This document shows, piece by piece, positions 35,431 to 44,285 of a stretch of 64,000 nt of DNA. Source of the DNA: Roseicitreum antarcticum (GTDB lineage: Bacteria > Pseudomonadota > Alphaproteobacteria > Rhodobacterales > Rhodobacteraceae); the NCBI RefSeq assembly GCF_014681765.1, contig NZ_CP061498.1:3237501-3301500 (forward strand). The letters are read 5' to 3'. Numbering within the stretch: the stretch's first letter is position 1; each line of letters begins with the position of its first letter. A model generated the notes under the pieces. The model was not told the origin of the DNA, ran no database searches, and worked only from the letters and a program-made list of their open reading frames with translations. The translations under genes and the position numbers were made by a program.

Positions 35431-36486
35431 TCAGTTCGCCATGACATACGCGCGCACGCGCTCCAGGGCATCGGGGCTGACATCCATCTGGCTGTTGATC
35501 ACGTCTTGCAGGGCCTCACCGGAAATCGGGTCCAGTTCTTGATTGCGCTCTGTTGCCGCAGCAAGAAAGGCTTCATCCTCCAGCATTGCATCAAAGGCCC
35601 GACGCAGCGCTTCGACGCGTTCTGCAGGCACATTTGGGGTGGTCACCAGCGACCGGCCAACGCCTGCCGCGCCAGCCACCAACTGAAGCATCTGCCTTTC
35701 TTCATCCGTGGTGCCCAACTGCCCGACAGCGGGCACATCCATGAAATCCGGGTGGGGTTCATTGGACAATTGCCACAGCACATTCACCATGCCGTTATCC
35801 AACCAATCCGGCCGCGATGCCCGCAGGCCCGCAATACCGATCATCATCGCGTCAACTTCACTTTGCTCCATGGCGATGGCGGCGTTCGACGTGCCCTGAT
35901 AGCCCGCAATCACCTCGAACTGGGTGCCTTCTATGTCGTTGAGCATGCGAGGCACGAAAGCCGATGCCGACCCCGCCCCTGTCGAGGCGAAGGGAACAGG
36001 CACCGTTTTGGCATCTTCAAAGTTCTGCGCCTCGGCGCCTGCCCATGCGATGCCCAGTTCGTAATTTGCGGTCAGACGGCCGATCGCGGCGAACTGCGCG
36101 GCGTCCACGTTACCCGGAATTGTTCCCAGCGCGCTGTCCATCCCTACGGACTGCACGATGACCGACAAAGCGGTGCCATCTTGCGGCGCGACCGAGTACA
36201 GGTACTGAGCGGCGAGGCGCCCCCCGGCACCGGGCATGTTTTCAACGATCACATCCGGATTGCCCGGAATGTGTTTCCCCAGAAAATCTGCGGCAAGGCG
36301 GCCGTAAAGATCATATCCACCGCCGGGCCCGAAACCGACATATATGGTAATGGTCTGGCCATCGTAGAATTCCGCGATGGCATCGGTCTGGGAATATGCA
36401 GCGGCGGCCCCCATCGACAGTCCGGCAGCCATTGCGGCACTGCACATCAGTCCGTTTAGGTTCGAAATTGCGGTAACACGTTTCAT
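35431..36486 (-). CDS. TTT solute-binding protein TctC (module A, second)
   Basis: A 351-aa TctC/Bug-family periplasmic binding protein. The signal peptide ends near AAAAYSQ (residue 32). The fold begins GQTITIYVGFGPGGGYDLYGRL and continues GNPDVIVENMPGAGGRLAAQYLYSVAPQDGT, clearly paralogous to the other module A tctC. The start at 36486 follows AAGGAGGATCAAG. Two binding proteins for a single fused permease suggest two substrates or a tandem duplication. Confidence 0.9.
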   Translation of the reverse strand: MKRVTAISNLNGLMCSAAMAAGLSMGAAAAYSQTDAIAEFYDGQTITIYVGFGPGGGYDLYGRLAADFLGKHIPGNPDVIVENMPGAGGRLAAQYLYSVAPQDGTALSVIVQSVGMDSALGTIPGNVDAAQFAAIGRLTANYELGIAWAGAEAQNFEDAKTVPVPFASTGAGSASAFVPRMLNDIEGTQFEVIAGYQGTSNAAIAMEQSEVDAMMIGIAGLRASRPDWLDNGMVNVLWQLSNEPHPDFMDVPAVGQLGTTDEERQMLQLVAGAAGVGRSLVTTPNVPAERVEALRRAFDAMLEDEAFLAAATERNQELDPISGEALQDVINSQMDVSPDALERVRAYVMAN

Positions 36487-36610
36487 CTTGATCCTCCTTA
36501 AGTTGAAATCGTCGTATCCTTGCGCGGCACTGCCCTGAACATTCCTCCCAGATCCGCGCCCATCGGCCCGTCGGCCCCACGCAGGGGGCCAATGGCCCGT
36601 GCAAGTCCCG

Positions 36611-38431
36611 TCAGACTGATCCATCCACCGCCGATGCGGGGGCAATGGAACTGGTCAGACTGTCGGGATATCCGGTGTCGATCAGGACTTCGACAAACCC
36701 GACACCACCGCCACGCACATGGGCAAGCGCGGTGTCGAGGGCGATCGCAAGCTCGCCCTGCGTCGCCGCCGGTCCGAACGTCATGCAACCTTGTGCTTTT
36801 GCGATCCCGGTCAGATCAATGTCGGGGTTGCGCATGCGCATTCCGATCCACTTGTTCTGAACGGGGCGGCCGCGCAGCCGGGCAATGCGTTCCTGATGCA
36901 CCTCGTCGTTGTAGAATGACCGATTGTTGGCAACGATCATCAGCAGCGGAATGTCGTAGTGAACGGCGGTCCACAATGCCGTGCATCCCATCAAGAAATC
37001 ACCGTCGCCGCACACCGCCACGGGCAGCCGCGGTGATTGTGTGTCGCGCAGTGCCAGAGCCGCCCCGACGGCCAGCCCCGGCCCGGCCCCGATCCCACCG
37101 CCGCCGTCGCCGCCCAGGAAATCCAGCGGATGGTTGAAGTCCCAGTCGGCACCCTGCCAAGATAGCGGCACGTGGGTCAGCGAAACCGGGATATCGCCGA
37201 CGACATCGGCGAGGGTTTGGGCAATGTCGGCCACGCTGAGCGGCCCCGTTGCAGGCGGTCTGGGCCGACGGGCCGAAACGGTGGGCCGTTTCGCGTCAGC
37301 GGCGCGACGTGCGTTTCCGTCCGGGCCAAGTGCGGCAAGGCAGGCGTTTGTGAACGCTGCCGCGTCACACGCAACCACATAATCGGTCGCTGGGTGGCTT
37401 TGATGATCCATGCTCCAGCCATTGTGGATTGCATGATCCAGCCCGACGCGCACGACCCGCGCGGGCACTTCGCTTTCGGGGATCATGGAAAGCACGCCCC
37501 CAAGATCCACCCAATCCAGCGCGATGATGAGGTCCGCTTGCGCCAGTGCCGCGCGTGTACCCTGGGCATTGCCGCGCAGGTCGCCAAGATACAGGCCATG
37601 CGATGTCGGAAATGCCGCCGCGATGCGAATATCGGTGATCACGCCAGCGCCCAGACGCTCGGCCAGGTCAACGCGCGCCTGCCACGCGGCCTCATCCCGC
37701 GTGTTTCGTCCCGCCAGGATAACAGGATTGCGCGCCTGCCGCAGGACAACGGCAAGCTCCGTCATCGTATCGGCTGCGGGCCCCGCGCGGGCCGTGGTCA
37801 GATACCGTTGCGCTGGGGTGTTGTCTGATGCGGCACCCTCCAGCAGCGATTCCTGAACGGTCGCATCAAGGTTGACGTAAACAGGGCCTTTAGGGGTGGT
37901 GTCCGAAATCCACGTGGCGCGTAGCACGGCCTCGCGGGCGGCAGCGGCTGACGCTGGTTGGTTGTCCCATTTGACGAAATTCCGGACCAGCGCACCTTGA
38001 TCTGCGGCCGTGTGAATCCAGTCGATCCAAGGGCGGCGCTGCGCCGCGTCTACGGGGCCTGTGGCGCCCAGCACCACGACCGGCGCACGATCACACCATG
38101 CATTGAAGATTGCCATACTGGCGTGCATCAACCCGACGTTGGAGTGGACAGCCGCCGCAATTGGACGATCCGTGACCTTGGCGTAGCCGTGCGCAATGGC
38201 CACGGCGTGCTCTTCGTGCAGACACAGCAATAATTTTGGCGTCTCGTTCCCCAGATAATTGACGATACTGTCGTGCAGGCCGCGGAAACTGGCGCCGGGG
38301 TTCATGGCCAGATACGGAAACCCGATATCGCGCAGGGTTTGCGCAATCACATCACTGCCAAACCGCGCCGGACCCGCAACGGCAAGGTCGGGTTGTTCAA
38401 CTGGGATTTTGGCCGGTCCGTTCATGTACAT
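36611..38431 (-). CDS. Thiamine-diphosphate-dependent decarboxylase (benzoylformate/acetolactate-synthase-like)
   Basis: A 606-aa TPP enzyme. The catalytic Glu is in CLHEEHAVAIAHGYAK (Glu73) and the TPP/Mg motif GDG (475-477) runs to NN (502-503) before RSFYNDEVH. There are three alpha/beta domains as in pyruvate oxidase/BFDC enzymes, with no clear FAD-binding block, so a simple decarboxylase is more likely than acetolactate synthase. Beside an aldehyde dehydrogenase it could convert a 2-oxo acid to an aldehyde that is then oxidised. It is 6 bp after class II aldolase. Other possibilities are oxalyl-CoA-decarboxylase-like or sulfopyruvate chemistry. Confidence 0.85.
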   Translation of the reverse strand: MYMNGPAKIPVEQPDLAVAGPARFGSDVIAQTLRDIGFPYLAMNPGASFRGLHDSIVNYLGNETPKLLLCLHEEHAVAIAHGYAKVTDRPIAAAVHSNVGLMHASMAIFNAWCDRAPVVVLGATGPVDAAQRRPWIDWIHTAADQGALVRNFVKWDNQPASAAAAREAVLRATWISDTTPKGPVYVNLDATVQESLLEGAASDNTPAQRYLTTARAGPAADTMTELAVVLRQARNPVILAGRNTRDEAAWQARVDLAERLGAGVITDIRIAAAFPTSHGLYLGDLRGNAQGTRAALAQADLIIALDWVDLGGVLSMIPESEVPARVVRVGLDHAIHNGWSMDHQSHPATDYVVACDAAAFTNACLAALGPDGNARRAADAKRPTVSARRPRPPATGPLSVADIAQTLADVVGDIPVSLTHVPLSWQGADWDFNHPLDFLGGDGGGGIGAGPGLAVGAALALRDTQSPRLPVAVCGDGDFLMGCTALWTAVHYDIPLLMIVANNRSFYNDEVHQERIARLRGRPVQNKWIGMRMRNPDIDLTGIAKAQGCMTFGPAATQGELAIALDTALAHVRGGGVGFVEVLIDTGYPDSLTSSIAPASAVDGSV

Positions 38432-38437
38432 CAGCCT

Positions 38438-39181
38438 TCAGAGATCCACGGCAGTGCTGGAGGTGGTGATGCCAGCGCGCTGGCTCCAGTATTCCCACGA
38501 ACGATCATACCCCTCACCGGGCCTTTCGTGGGCAAGTCGGCTCAGAATGCGCTCTATCTCACCGTCGGTCAGGAATTTGACCGGGCCCAGCGTATGTGCC
38601 TGGAGTTGCAGCAGCGCGTTCACCTCCAGATAGACCGCTGTGTAGACGGCTTCACGCAAGCTCTTGCCGATCACCGTCGATCCGTGGCCCCGCATCAATG
38701 CGCTGCGCCCGTCTGCCAGAACCCCGGCAAAATCCCGGCCCATTTCCATGGTCGAGATCAGGAGGTTGGTGTCGCCGAAACTGTCTTGCGCATCCCAGAC
38801 CGGCACTGATTTGCCAATCGTGGCGCAACTATGCACGACAGGGCGAAGTGGCACGTCGGTTATTGTAAAGGGGATCACGCTGCGGCTGTGGCTGTGAATA
38901 ACCGCGTGCACGTCGGGGCGTTTCTCATAGATCCCGCCATGAATGTAGCGCTCAAGATAAGGTTTGCGTGTGTCATCCCCGACGGGCGTTCCATCCAAAA
39001 GGAATTCCATGATGTCTTCGGCCACGATGAGCTCGGGCGAGCGTGCGCGCGACAAAAAGTAGGTGTCGGGATTGTCTGGGTTACGCACACTGACATGGCC
39101 GAAGGCGTCGCACACACCTTCTGACGCGAGAATGCGATTGGCGATAACGATATCGTCGATCAGAGCTTTCCGGGTTCGCAC
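38438..39181 (-). CDS. Class II aldolase/adducin family protein (module A, first gene)
   Basis: A 247-aa zinc enzyme with Glu77, His81, His96, His98 and His166 (LERYIHGGIY, IHSHSR, MRGHGSTV) in the catalytic positions. The second half carries NLLISTMEMGRDFAGVL and RPGEGYDRSWEYWSQRAG typical of the aldolase/decarboxylase group (for example dihydroxyphthalate decarboxylase-type), rather than sugar aldolases. First gene of the operon after the IclR operator region, followed by the TPP enzyme. A decarboxylase or retro-aldol role is inferred. Confidence 0.85.
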   Translation of the reverse strand: MRTRKALIDDIVIANRILASEGVCDAFGHVSVRNPDNPDTYFLSRARSPELIVAEDIMEFLLDGTPVGDDTRKPYLERYIHGGIYEKRPDVHAVIHSHSRSVIPFTITDVPLRPVVHSCATIGKSVPVWDAQDSFGDTNLLISTMEMGRDFAGVLADGRSALMRGHGSTVIGKSLREAVYTAVYLEVNALLQLQAHTLGPVKFLTDGEIERILSRLAHERPGEGYDRSWEYWSQRAGITTSSTAVDL

Positions 39182-39290
39182 TTGGCTGGGCCTCCGTCTT
39201 CCTGAGCGCGCCGCTAGGTAGGGTAAACCGTAGGATGCGACATTCCGACACAGCGTAACTTGTAAAAAGCCTGTGTCAAATAGTTTTTAA

Positions 39291-39355
39291 AAAATTCCCG
39301 ATATGTAGGAATCGTTTAAAAAATTAATACGGGAATTTTTCGCATATTCTGGAAT
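39291..39355. promoter_or_regulatory. Probable IclR operator cluster and promoter of module A
   Basis: An AT-rich tract in the 331-bp gap between the IclR gene and the first aldolase. It contains a 10-bp inverted repeat AAAATTCCCG (39291-39300) / CGGGAATTTT (39330-39339) and four ATTCC/GGAAT half sites within 62 bp (39294, 39308, 39332, 39351). IclR-family regulators bind such palindromes. The rest of 39182-39512 holds no gene. Confidence 0.55.
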
Positions 39356-39512
39356 CACGTGTCAGAGTGGCAAGGCCTGATGCGAGGGTCAGGGGTGCTG
39401 GGATCAGTATGCAAGGTTGGGATGTCAGCGGACGCTATCTGGGTCATCTGGTCCAGATCTCGCTGCACGGGCGCATGGCGGTGTTGCAGGTCGCGTCAGG
39501 TCGAAAACCGTT

Positions 39513-40250
39513 TCAGCGCAAGGTGTTGCTGATCACACGGGCAGAGAACTCAATACGCTCGCCGACCGAATCCAGTTTTTCCTGGCTGAGCGCTGGTTCT
39601 GGAAAGGTCAGGCTGATGCTGCCGGTGATTTCGTCATTGGCATCGAAAATCGGCGCAGCGACCCCCGTCACGCCGGGGGTTACCTGGCCTTGGGTGTGGT
39701 ACCATCCGCGCTGCCGGATGACGCGCAGGCTTTTGCGCACCGCTGCAAGTGTGTTGCCGAGCCCGGCATCGGCAAAGCCGTCCTGATCTTCCTCATAGAG
39801 CTTAGTTAGCTGATAACTCGACAAATAAGCCAGGATCACCTGTGACGCCGCGCCACGCAAAAGCGGGCGGGAGCGCCCGCGTTCATAATTGCTGCGTACC
39901 TTGGTGGTGCTGACTTCCTGGTGGACGCACAAGACTTTTTGGCGGTAGCGTCGGCAGAGCAGGCTGACGCACGAATAGCTGGCAACCAGTTCATGCATCA
40001 CCGGACGCGCTGCATGGATCAATGGATCGTTCGCCATGATCTGATAATCCAGCTCGATGATCCGCGGTCCAAGCGTGTAGCCCCGCCCGGGGAAAGACGA
40101 CAGCAAGCCCGCGTCCAACAGCACCTTGAGGTAACGGTATAGCGTCGAGCGACTGTAGCCGAGGCGTTCGTGAATATCATCAAACCCCCACTCAGGGCGA
40201 TTTTCGTCAAACAGGTCCAAGACGCCGAGAAGTTTGTCGTGGCTCTGCAA
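39513..40250 (-). CDS. IclR-family transcriptional regulator
   Basis: A 245-aa IclR regulator. Residues 1-60 form the winged HTH (LGVLDLFDENRPEWGFDDIHERLGYSRSTLYRYLKVLLDAGLL) and residues 75-240 the effector domain (RPVMHELVASYSCVSLL, LLRGAASQVILAYLS, GVTGVAAPIFDANDEITGSISLTFP). The start is a TTG at 40250 preceded by AGAGGTG. It is transcribed toward module A and probably controls it in response to an aromatic acid. Confidence 0.9.
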   Translation of the reverse strand: MQSHDKLLGVLDLFDENRPEWGFDDIHERLGYSRSTLYRYLKVLLDAGLLSSFPGRGYTLGPRIIELDYQIMANDPLIHAARPVMHELVASYSCVSLLCRRYRQKVLCVHQEVSTTKVRSNYERGRSRPLLRGAASQVILAYLSSYQLTKLYEEDQDGFADAGLGNTLAAVRKSLRVIRQRGWYHTQGQVTPGVTGVAAPIFDANDEITGSISLTFPEPALSQEKLDSVGERIEFSARVISNTLR

Positions 40251-40555
40251 AAATCACCTCTTTGAAGCATCAGTCTTTTGGTGGCCGGGTCGGCCCCGTA
40301 GGAAGCCGACCGTCGCGGGTGCCGATCTCCCTGCGTCCAAGATGCCGTTGGACGCAAGGAAATTGCAATGCCGCTTCGGCAAGGGGATGTGGGTCGTGCC
40401 GCTCATTGTGCGTAAGGCGCTACGGCCCACCGCGCAACTGAGGATTGCAATATAAAATAATCGCACTTACTGAGAATTTTGAACAAAATATTTGACCATA
40501 CCCTGACGCCGACCTAATCTCTCATCGACCAAGGAATTTGAGGGGATTTAAGCGC
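40251..40555. promoter_or_regulatory. Divergent promoter region between iclR and the FAD hydroxylase
   Basis: About 305 bp without a gene. It holds a 9-bp dyad TGCGTCCAA/TTGGACGCA (40332-40356, 7-nt loop) and an imperfect palindrome ATTTTGAACAAAAT (40476-40489) in an AT-rich stretch just upstream of the hydroxylase gene. The latter could be an operator. The ribosome-binding site GAGGGG of the hydroxylase lies at about 40540. Confidence 0.4.
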
Positions 40556-42202
40556 ATGGATACGCAGGTTTTGATTGTCGGCGCCGGACCGGTGGGGCTG
40601 ACCCTGGCGGTCGATTTGGGGATGCAGGGCATAAAATGCATATTGCTCGAGAAAAAGGATGCGCCGGAGTTCCTGCCCAAAATGGAGCGGTGTAACGCGC
40701 GCACGATGGAAATGTTCCGGCGTATCGGATTGTCGCAGCAGATCCGAGATGCGGGGCTTGATGGCGACGTCCCGATGGATGTCTTTGTTGTCACCAAGAT
40801 GACAGAGGCCCCGTTGTTGACGCTGAAATACCCTTCGGTCAATGAGGCACTGGCGGAAGTGTCCGAAAGTGAGACCTCCGAGCATCCTGCCGAGGCCTAT
40901 CAGCTTATTTCGCAGTACACGTTGGAGCCCTTGCTGAAATCAGTGGCGGACAAACTGCCGTCAGTTGATGTCAGGTATGGCACCGAGTTCGTGGATTTCA
41001 CCCAGGACGCACATGGTGTGACCGTGCAATTGCGCGATCACAACGGGCAGGATTTCAGCTTGCGCGCGCCCTTCATGGTTGGCTGTGACGGTGGATCCAG
41101 CCTGGTGCGCAAAGGGCTGGATATTTCCCTGCGTGGCGAAGGCAATATCCTCAGGCTGCGTCAGGCCCTGTATCGCAGTGACGACCTGTTTGACCGCATC
41201 CCCTTGGGGGCGGGGCCGGGTCAGGGGCGCCATTACCACGTCGCTGATGACAAATCTTCTTTCCTGATCATGCAAGATTCAACCAAGCATTGGACGCTGC
41301 ACGCCGTGGTCGACAGCGATGCGGAGATGGCTCAGCAGTTTGAAAAAGTCGTCGGGACCGAAGTCGATTACGAAATGCTGTATGTTGGCGAGTGGAAGCA
41401 GAACCTCTTGCTGGCGGATCGCTATGCGGGTGGCAGGGTCTTTCTGGCGGGCGATTCCGCGCATCTGGTGATCCCGACCGGTGGGCTTGGCATGAATACT
41501 GGTGTCGGGGATGCTTTCGATCTGTCCTGGAAGCTTGCCGCGACCCTTCAGGGATGGGCTGGGCCGAACATCTTGCGCTCATACGAAACAGAAAGGCGGC
41601 AGGTCGGGGATCGCAATGTCGGTGCGTCGCGGTATGCTTCGCAGGGGCGGCGCCGGTGGCGCGCGCAATGGGCCCCCGGGTTTAACGATGACACGCCAAG
41701 CGGGCGCGAACTGCGTACCAATCTGGCGCGCGTGGCCGATGTGGAGCAACGCAAAACGAATGAAATGATTGGTGCCGAACTGGGCTATCGCTACGTTGAC
41801 AGCCCCGTCATCTGGGACGAACCGGGCGGCCCGGAACATGCTTTCCGTGTCTACGACCCCACGGCTTGGACCGGCGTTCGCTTGCCGCACGTATGGCTGG
41901 CGCCCGGGAAGTCCATCAACGATACGCTGGGGCGTTCCTTCACGATCATCCGGTTTGCAAGTAACCCTGATCCGGCCGATGAACTGGTTGATGAGTTGCG
42001 TGCGCGCGGTGCGCCTGTCGCGGTCTGCGATCTGCCAGATCCGCGTCTGCGCGCAATTTACGGACGCGATTACTTTCTGGTTCGGCCCGATTTGCACATC
42101 GCTTGGCGTGGAAATGCAATGCCCAAAGATCTGGGCAAGCTTGCCGATGTCGTTACAGGCCGGGTCGTGGCTGATATGGGGCGCCACCATGCCCAAGGGT
42201 AA
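40556..42202 (+). CDS. FAD-dependent aromatic hydroxylase (MhpA/PheA-TfdB type)
   Basis: A 548-aa class A flavoprotein monooxygenase that hydroxylates aromatic rings with NAD(P)H and O2. The Rossmann motif VGAGPVGLTLAVDL (from residue 8) is followed by the DG motif MVGCDGGSSLVRKGL and the GD motif VFLAGDSAHLVIPTGGLGMNTG. The C-terminal thioredoxin-like domain (LGRSFTIIRFASNPDPADELVDELRARGAPV) identifies the 3-(3-hydroxyphenyl)propionate/phenol hydroxylase group. It is a single plus-strand gene. An upstream ring-hydroxylation step for the TRAP- or TTT-imported acids is a plausible inference. Confidence 0.9.
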   Translation: MDTQVLIVGAGPVGLTLAVDLGMQGIKCILLEKKDAPEFLPKMERCNARTMEMFRRIGLSQQIRDAGLDGDVPMDVFVVTKMTEAPLLTLKYPSVNEALAEVSESETSEHPAEAYQLISQYTLEPLLKSVADKLPSVDVRYGTEFVDFTQDAHGVTVQLRDHNGQDFSLRAPFMVGCDGGSSLVRKGLDISLRGEGNILRLRQALYRSDDLFDRIPLGAGPGQGRHYHVADDKSSFLIMQDSTKHWTLHAVVDSDAEMAQQFEKVVGTEVDYEMLYVGEWKQNLLLADRYAGGRVFLAGDSAHLVIPTGGLGMNTGVGDAFDLSWKLAATLQGWAGPNILRSYETERRQVGDRNVGASRYASQGRRRWRAQWAPGFNDDTPSGRELRTNLARVADVEQRKTNEMIGAELGYRYVDSPVIWDEPGGPEHAFRVYDPTAWTGVRLPHVWLAPGKSINDTLGRSFTIIRFASNPDPADELVDELRARGAPVAVCDLPDPRLRAIYGRDYFLVRPDLHIAWRGNAMPKDLGKLADVVTGRVVADMGRHHAQG

Positions 42203-42225
42203 GAGACACCGGGATTTGTGATTGT

Positions 42226-42256
42226 GGGGCCGCCTAGGGTGGGTGGCCCCAGTTTT
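42226..42256 (+). terminator. Intrinsic terminator after the FAD hydroxylase
   Basis: The stem GGGGCC (42226-42231) pairs with GGCCCC (42245-42250), extended by imperfect inner pairs, and is followed by AGTTTT. It is positioned between the convergent hydroxylase and TRAP permease genes. Confidence 0.6.
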
Positions 42257-42295
42257 ATGATGAACAGGGCAGGTCGGTGCATTTTGAAAAACAGA

Positions 42296-44206
42296 TCAGC
42301 CCCAGCGCGGCAACTGGGTTTCACGGTAGCGCCACATCCACAGTCCTGCCATCACCAGCCCCAGGCCATGCCACCACAGTGAAGAAGCCAAGATGCTGGA
42401 CGGCACAAGCACCAGCGCGCCCGCCACTGCCAGCCAGACCCGCACAACTGCGGGGATTGGTTGACGGAAGAATCCGACAATGGCCACCGATATCAACCAC
42501 ACCCCCACCACTGCAGTTCCGACATCCAGTGCGATGGTATGCCACGCACCTTGCATCAGCAGTGACGGGGAAAAGACAAACAAGAACGGTACGATAAAGG
42601 CCGTCCATCCGATCCGCACAGATGTGATTGCCGTTCCCATTGCGCTGCACCCTGCAATACTTGCTGCGGTGAAGGCCGCTACCGCCACCGGGGGCGAGAT
42701 CATCGAGAGCATGCCAAAATAGAAAATGAAGAAGTTTGCGGCAATCGGCGGAACACCCAGTTGCAAGAGCGGGGGCGCCGCCAGTGTCGCTACCAGCAAA
42801 TAGATCCCTGTCGTCGGCATGCCCATTCCCAGCAAGATGCACACCGCCGCCGTCGCGAATAGCAGTGCAATCAGGCTGTGCTCACCCAGGCCCACAAGCA
42901 GATAGGTCAGCCCAAAGCCCAAACCCGTTGTTTGCAGCACGCCGATGACAATTCCCGCAACCGCGCCGATCAGGACAATTTCGAACGATCCGCGCCCGGT
43001 GCTCAAAATGGCTTCCCAGAGTTGACGCGGCGTTGCGCGATTGCCCTTGTAGCCGAAAGCCACGTTTGTCGCGAGAATGGTAATGATCGCCCAGAATGCG
43101 GCCTCTGCCGGGGGGCGGTTCAGGCTAAACAGCACCACAATCAGCACGGCAAACGGCAATGGAAAGTACCACCCTTCGCGCAATACCCTGCCTAGCGGGG
43201 GGATCAGTTCCTCTGGCACCTGCGGAATGTTCTGTACCCCAGCCTCCAGATCGGCCTGAATCAGGACTGCCAGAAAGAACAGCGCTGAAGGAATAACGGC
43301 TGCAAGCACGATTGTGCCATAAGAAACCTGCATCAGTTCCGCCATCAAGAACGCAGCGGCGCCCATCACAGGTGGCATCATTTGCCCCCCGGTCGAGGCA
43401 ACGGCCTCAAAGCTGGCGGCCATACGGGGGCTGTAGCCCCCCCGTTTCATGAGTGGAATCGTGATGACCCCGGTCGACGCGACGTTCGCCACGGCACTGC
43501 CGGAAATCGACCCGAACATCGCCGACGAAACGATTGCCATTTTTGCGGCGCCGCCACGGCTGCGTCCGACCAACGCCGTTGCCAGATCAGAAAACCAATT
43601 GGACCCACCCGTCGCCAGCAGGACGGCACCAAACAGGATGTAGACCACAACGATTTCGACAACGATCGTGATAGGGGACCCCAGCATCGCCGTGGAATCT
43701 ACCGCCAGATATCCAAACAATTCATCCGGTGGGCTGGCGCGTCCTTGCAAGACGCCGGGCACCTTGTCGGCGAGCATCGCATAAAGCAGGAACACAACGA
43801 CCACAGTAACCAGACTGATGCCAGCCTTTCGCCGCAGCGCCTCCAGCAAAAGCGGAATCAAGATCAACCCGATCCTTGTGATTTCGGTCTCATGAACAAA
43901 GAAATTGACCGCGATCACCGGGTAACGCCAAGCCATCCAGAGACAGACGCCAAGTGACAAGGCGGCAAGCGGGTAGTCCAGCCAATGCGGCCCAAACCTG
44001 TGATCTGTCGCCGACAGATAGGCCAGCGCCATCGACAAGCCAAGGACGATCAGGATCAGTTGCTCTGGGTACAGCGCAATCCCGACACGACCAGCAATGT
44101 TGCCCGCAAGAACCAACGCCGACGCGATGACGCCAAAAGCAAGCACGGCAACAAGAAAGTGTCGAACATAGGCGGTCTGGGTCATTTGATCGCTACTGCC
44201 TGTCAT
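42296..44206 (-). CDS. TRAP transporter, fused permease of the TAXI family
   Basis: A 636-aa fused DctQ-DctM-type permease. Four N-terminal helices (about 10-120) are the small subunit, and the rest the large subunit, with motifs LLATGGSNWFSDLATALVGRSRGGAAKMAIVSSAMFGSISGSAVANVASTGVITIPLMKRGGY and GGQMMPPVMGAAAFLMAE. It imports an organic acid with sodium. The TAXI binding protein is upstream, separated by a hairpin. Substrate unknown. Confidence 0.92.
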   Translation of the reverse strand: MTGSSDQMTQTAYVRHFLVAVLAFGVIASALVLAGNIAGRVGIALYPEQLILIVLGLSMALAYLSATDHRFGPHWLDYPLAALSLGVCLWMAWRYPVIAVNFFVHETEITRIGLILIPLLLEALRRKAGISLVTVVVVFLLYAMLADKVPGVLQGRASPPDELFGYLAVDSTAMLGSPITIVVEIVVVYILFGAVLLATGGSNWFSDLATALVGRSRGGAAKMAIVSSAMFGSISGSAVANVASTGVITIPLMKRGGYSPRMAASFEAVASTGGQMMPPVMGAAAFLMAELMQVSYGTIVLAAVIPSALFFLAVLIQADLEAGVQNIPQVPEELIPPLGRVLREGWYFPLPFAVLIVVLFSLNRPPAEAAFWAIITILATNVAFGYKGNRATPRQLWEAILSTGRGSFEIVLIGAVAGIVIGVLQTTGLGFGLTYLLVGLGEHSLIALLFATAAVCILLGMGMPTTGIYLLVATLAAPPLLQLGVPPIAANFFIFYFGMLSMISPPVAVAAFTAASIAGCSAMGTAITSVRIGWTAFIVPFLFVFSPSLLMQGAWHTIALDVGTAVVGVWLISVAIVGFFRQPIPAVVRVWLAVAGALVLVPSSILASSLWWHGLGLVMAGLWMWRYRETQLPRWG

Positions 44207-44212
44207 TCGATT

Positions 44213-44251
44213 GACGCCCGAAGCGCATATCAGATTGCGCTTACGGGCGTC
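44213..44251 (-). other. Intercistronic hairpin between TAXI binding protein and TRAP permease
   Basis: A 15-bp stem with one bulged A: GACGCCCGAAGCGCA (44213-44227) with TGCGCTT-A-CGGGCGTC (44236-44251) and an 8-nt loop. It lies just upstream of the permease start and downstream of the binding protein stop. It probably protects the binding-protein mRNA. Confidence 0.7.
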
Positions 44252-44285
44252 TCATCGGTGAGTATGCTGCAAGTTGTGGTGCGTA

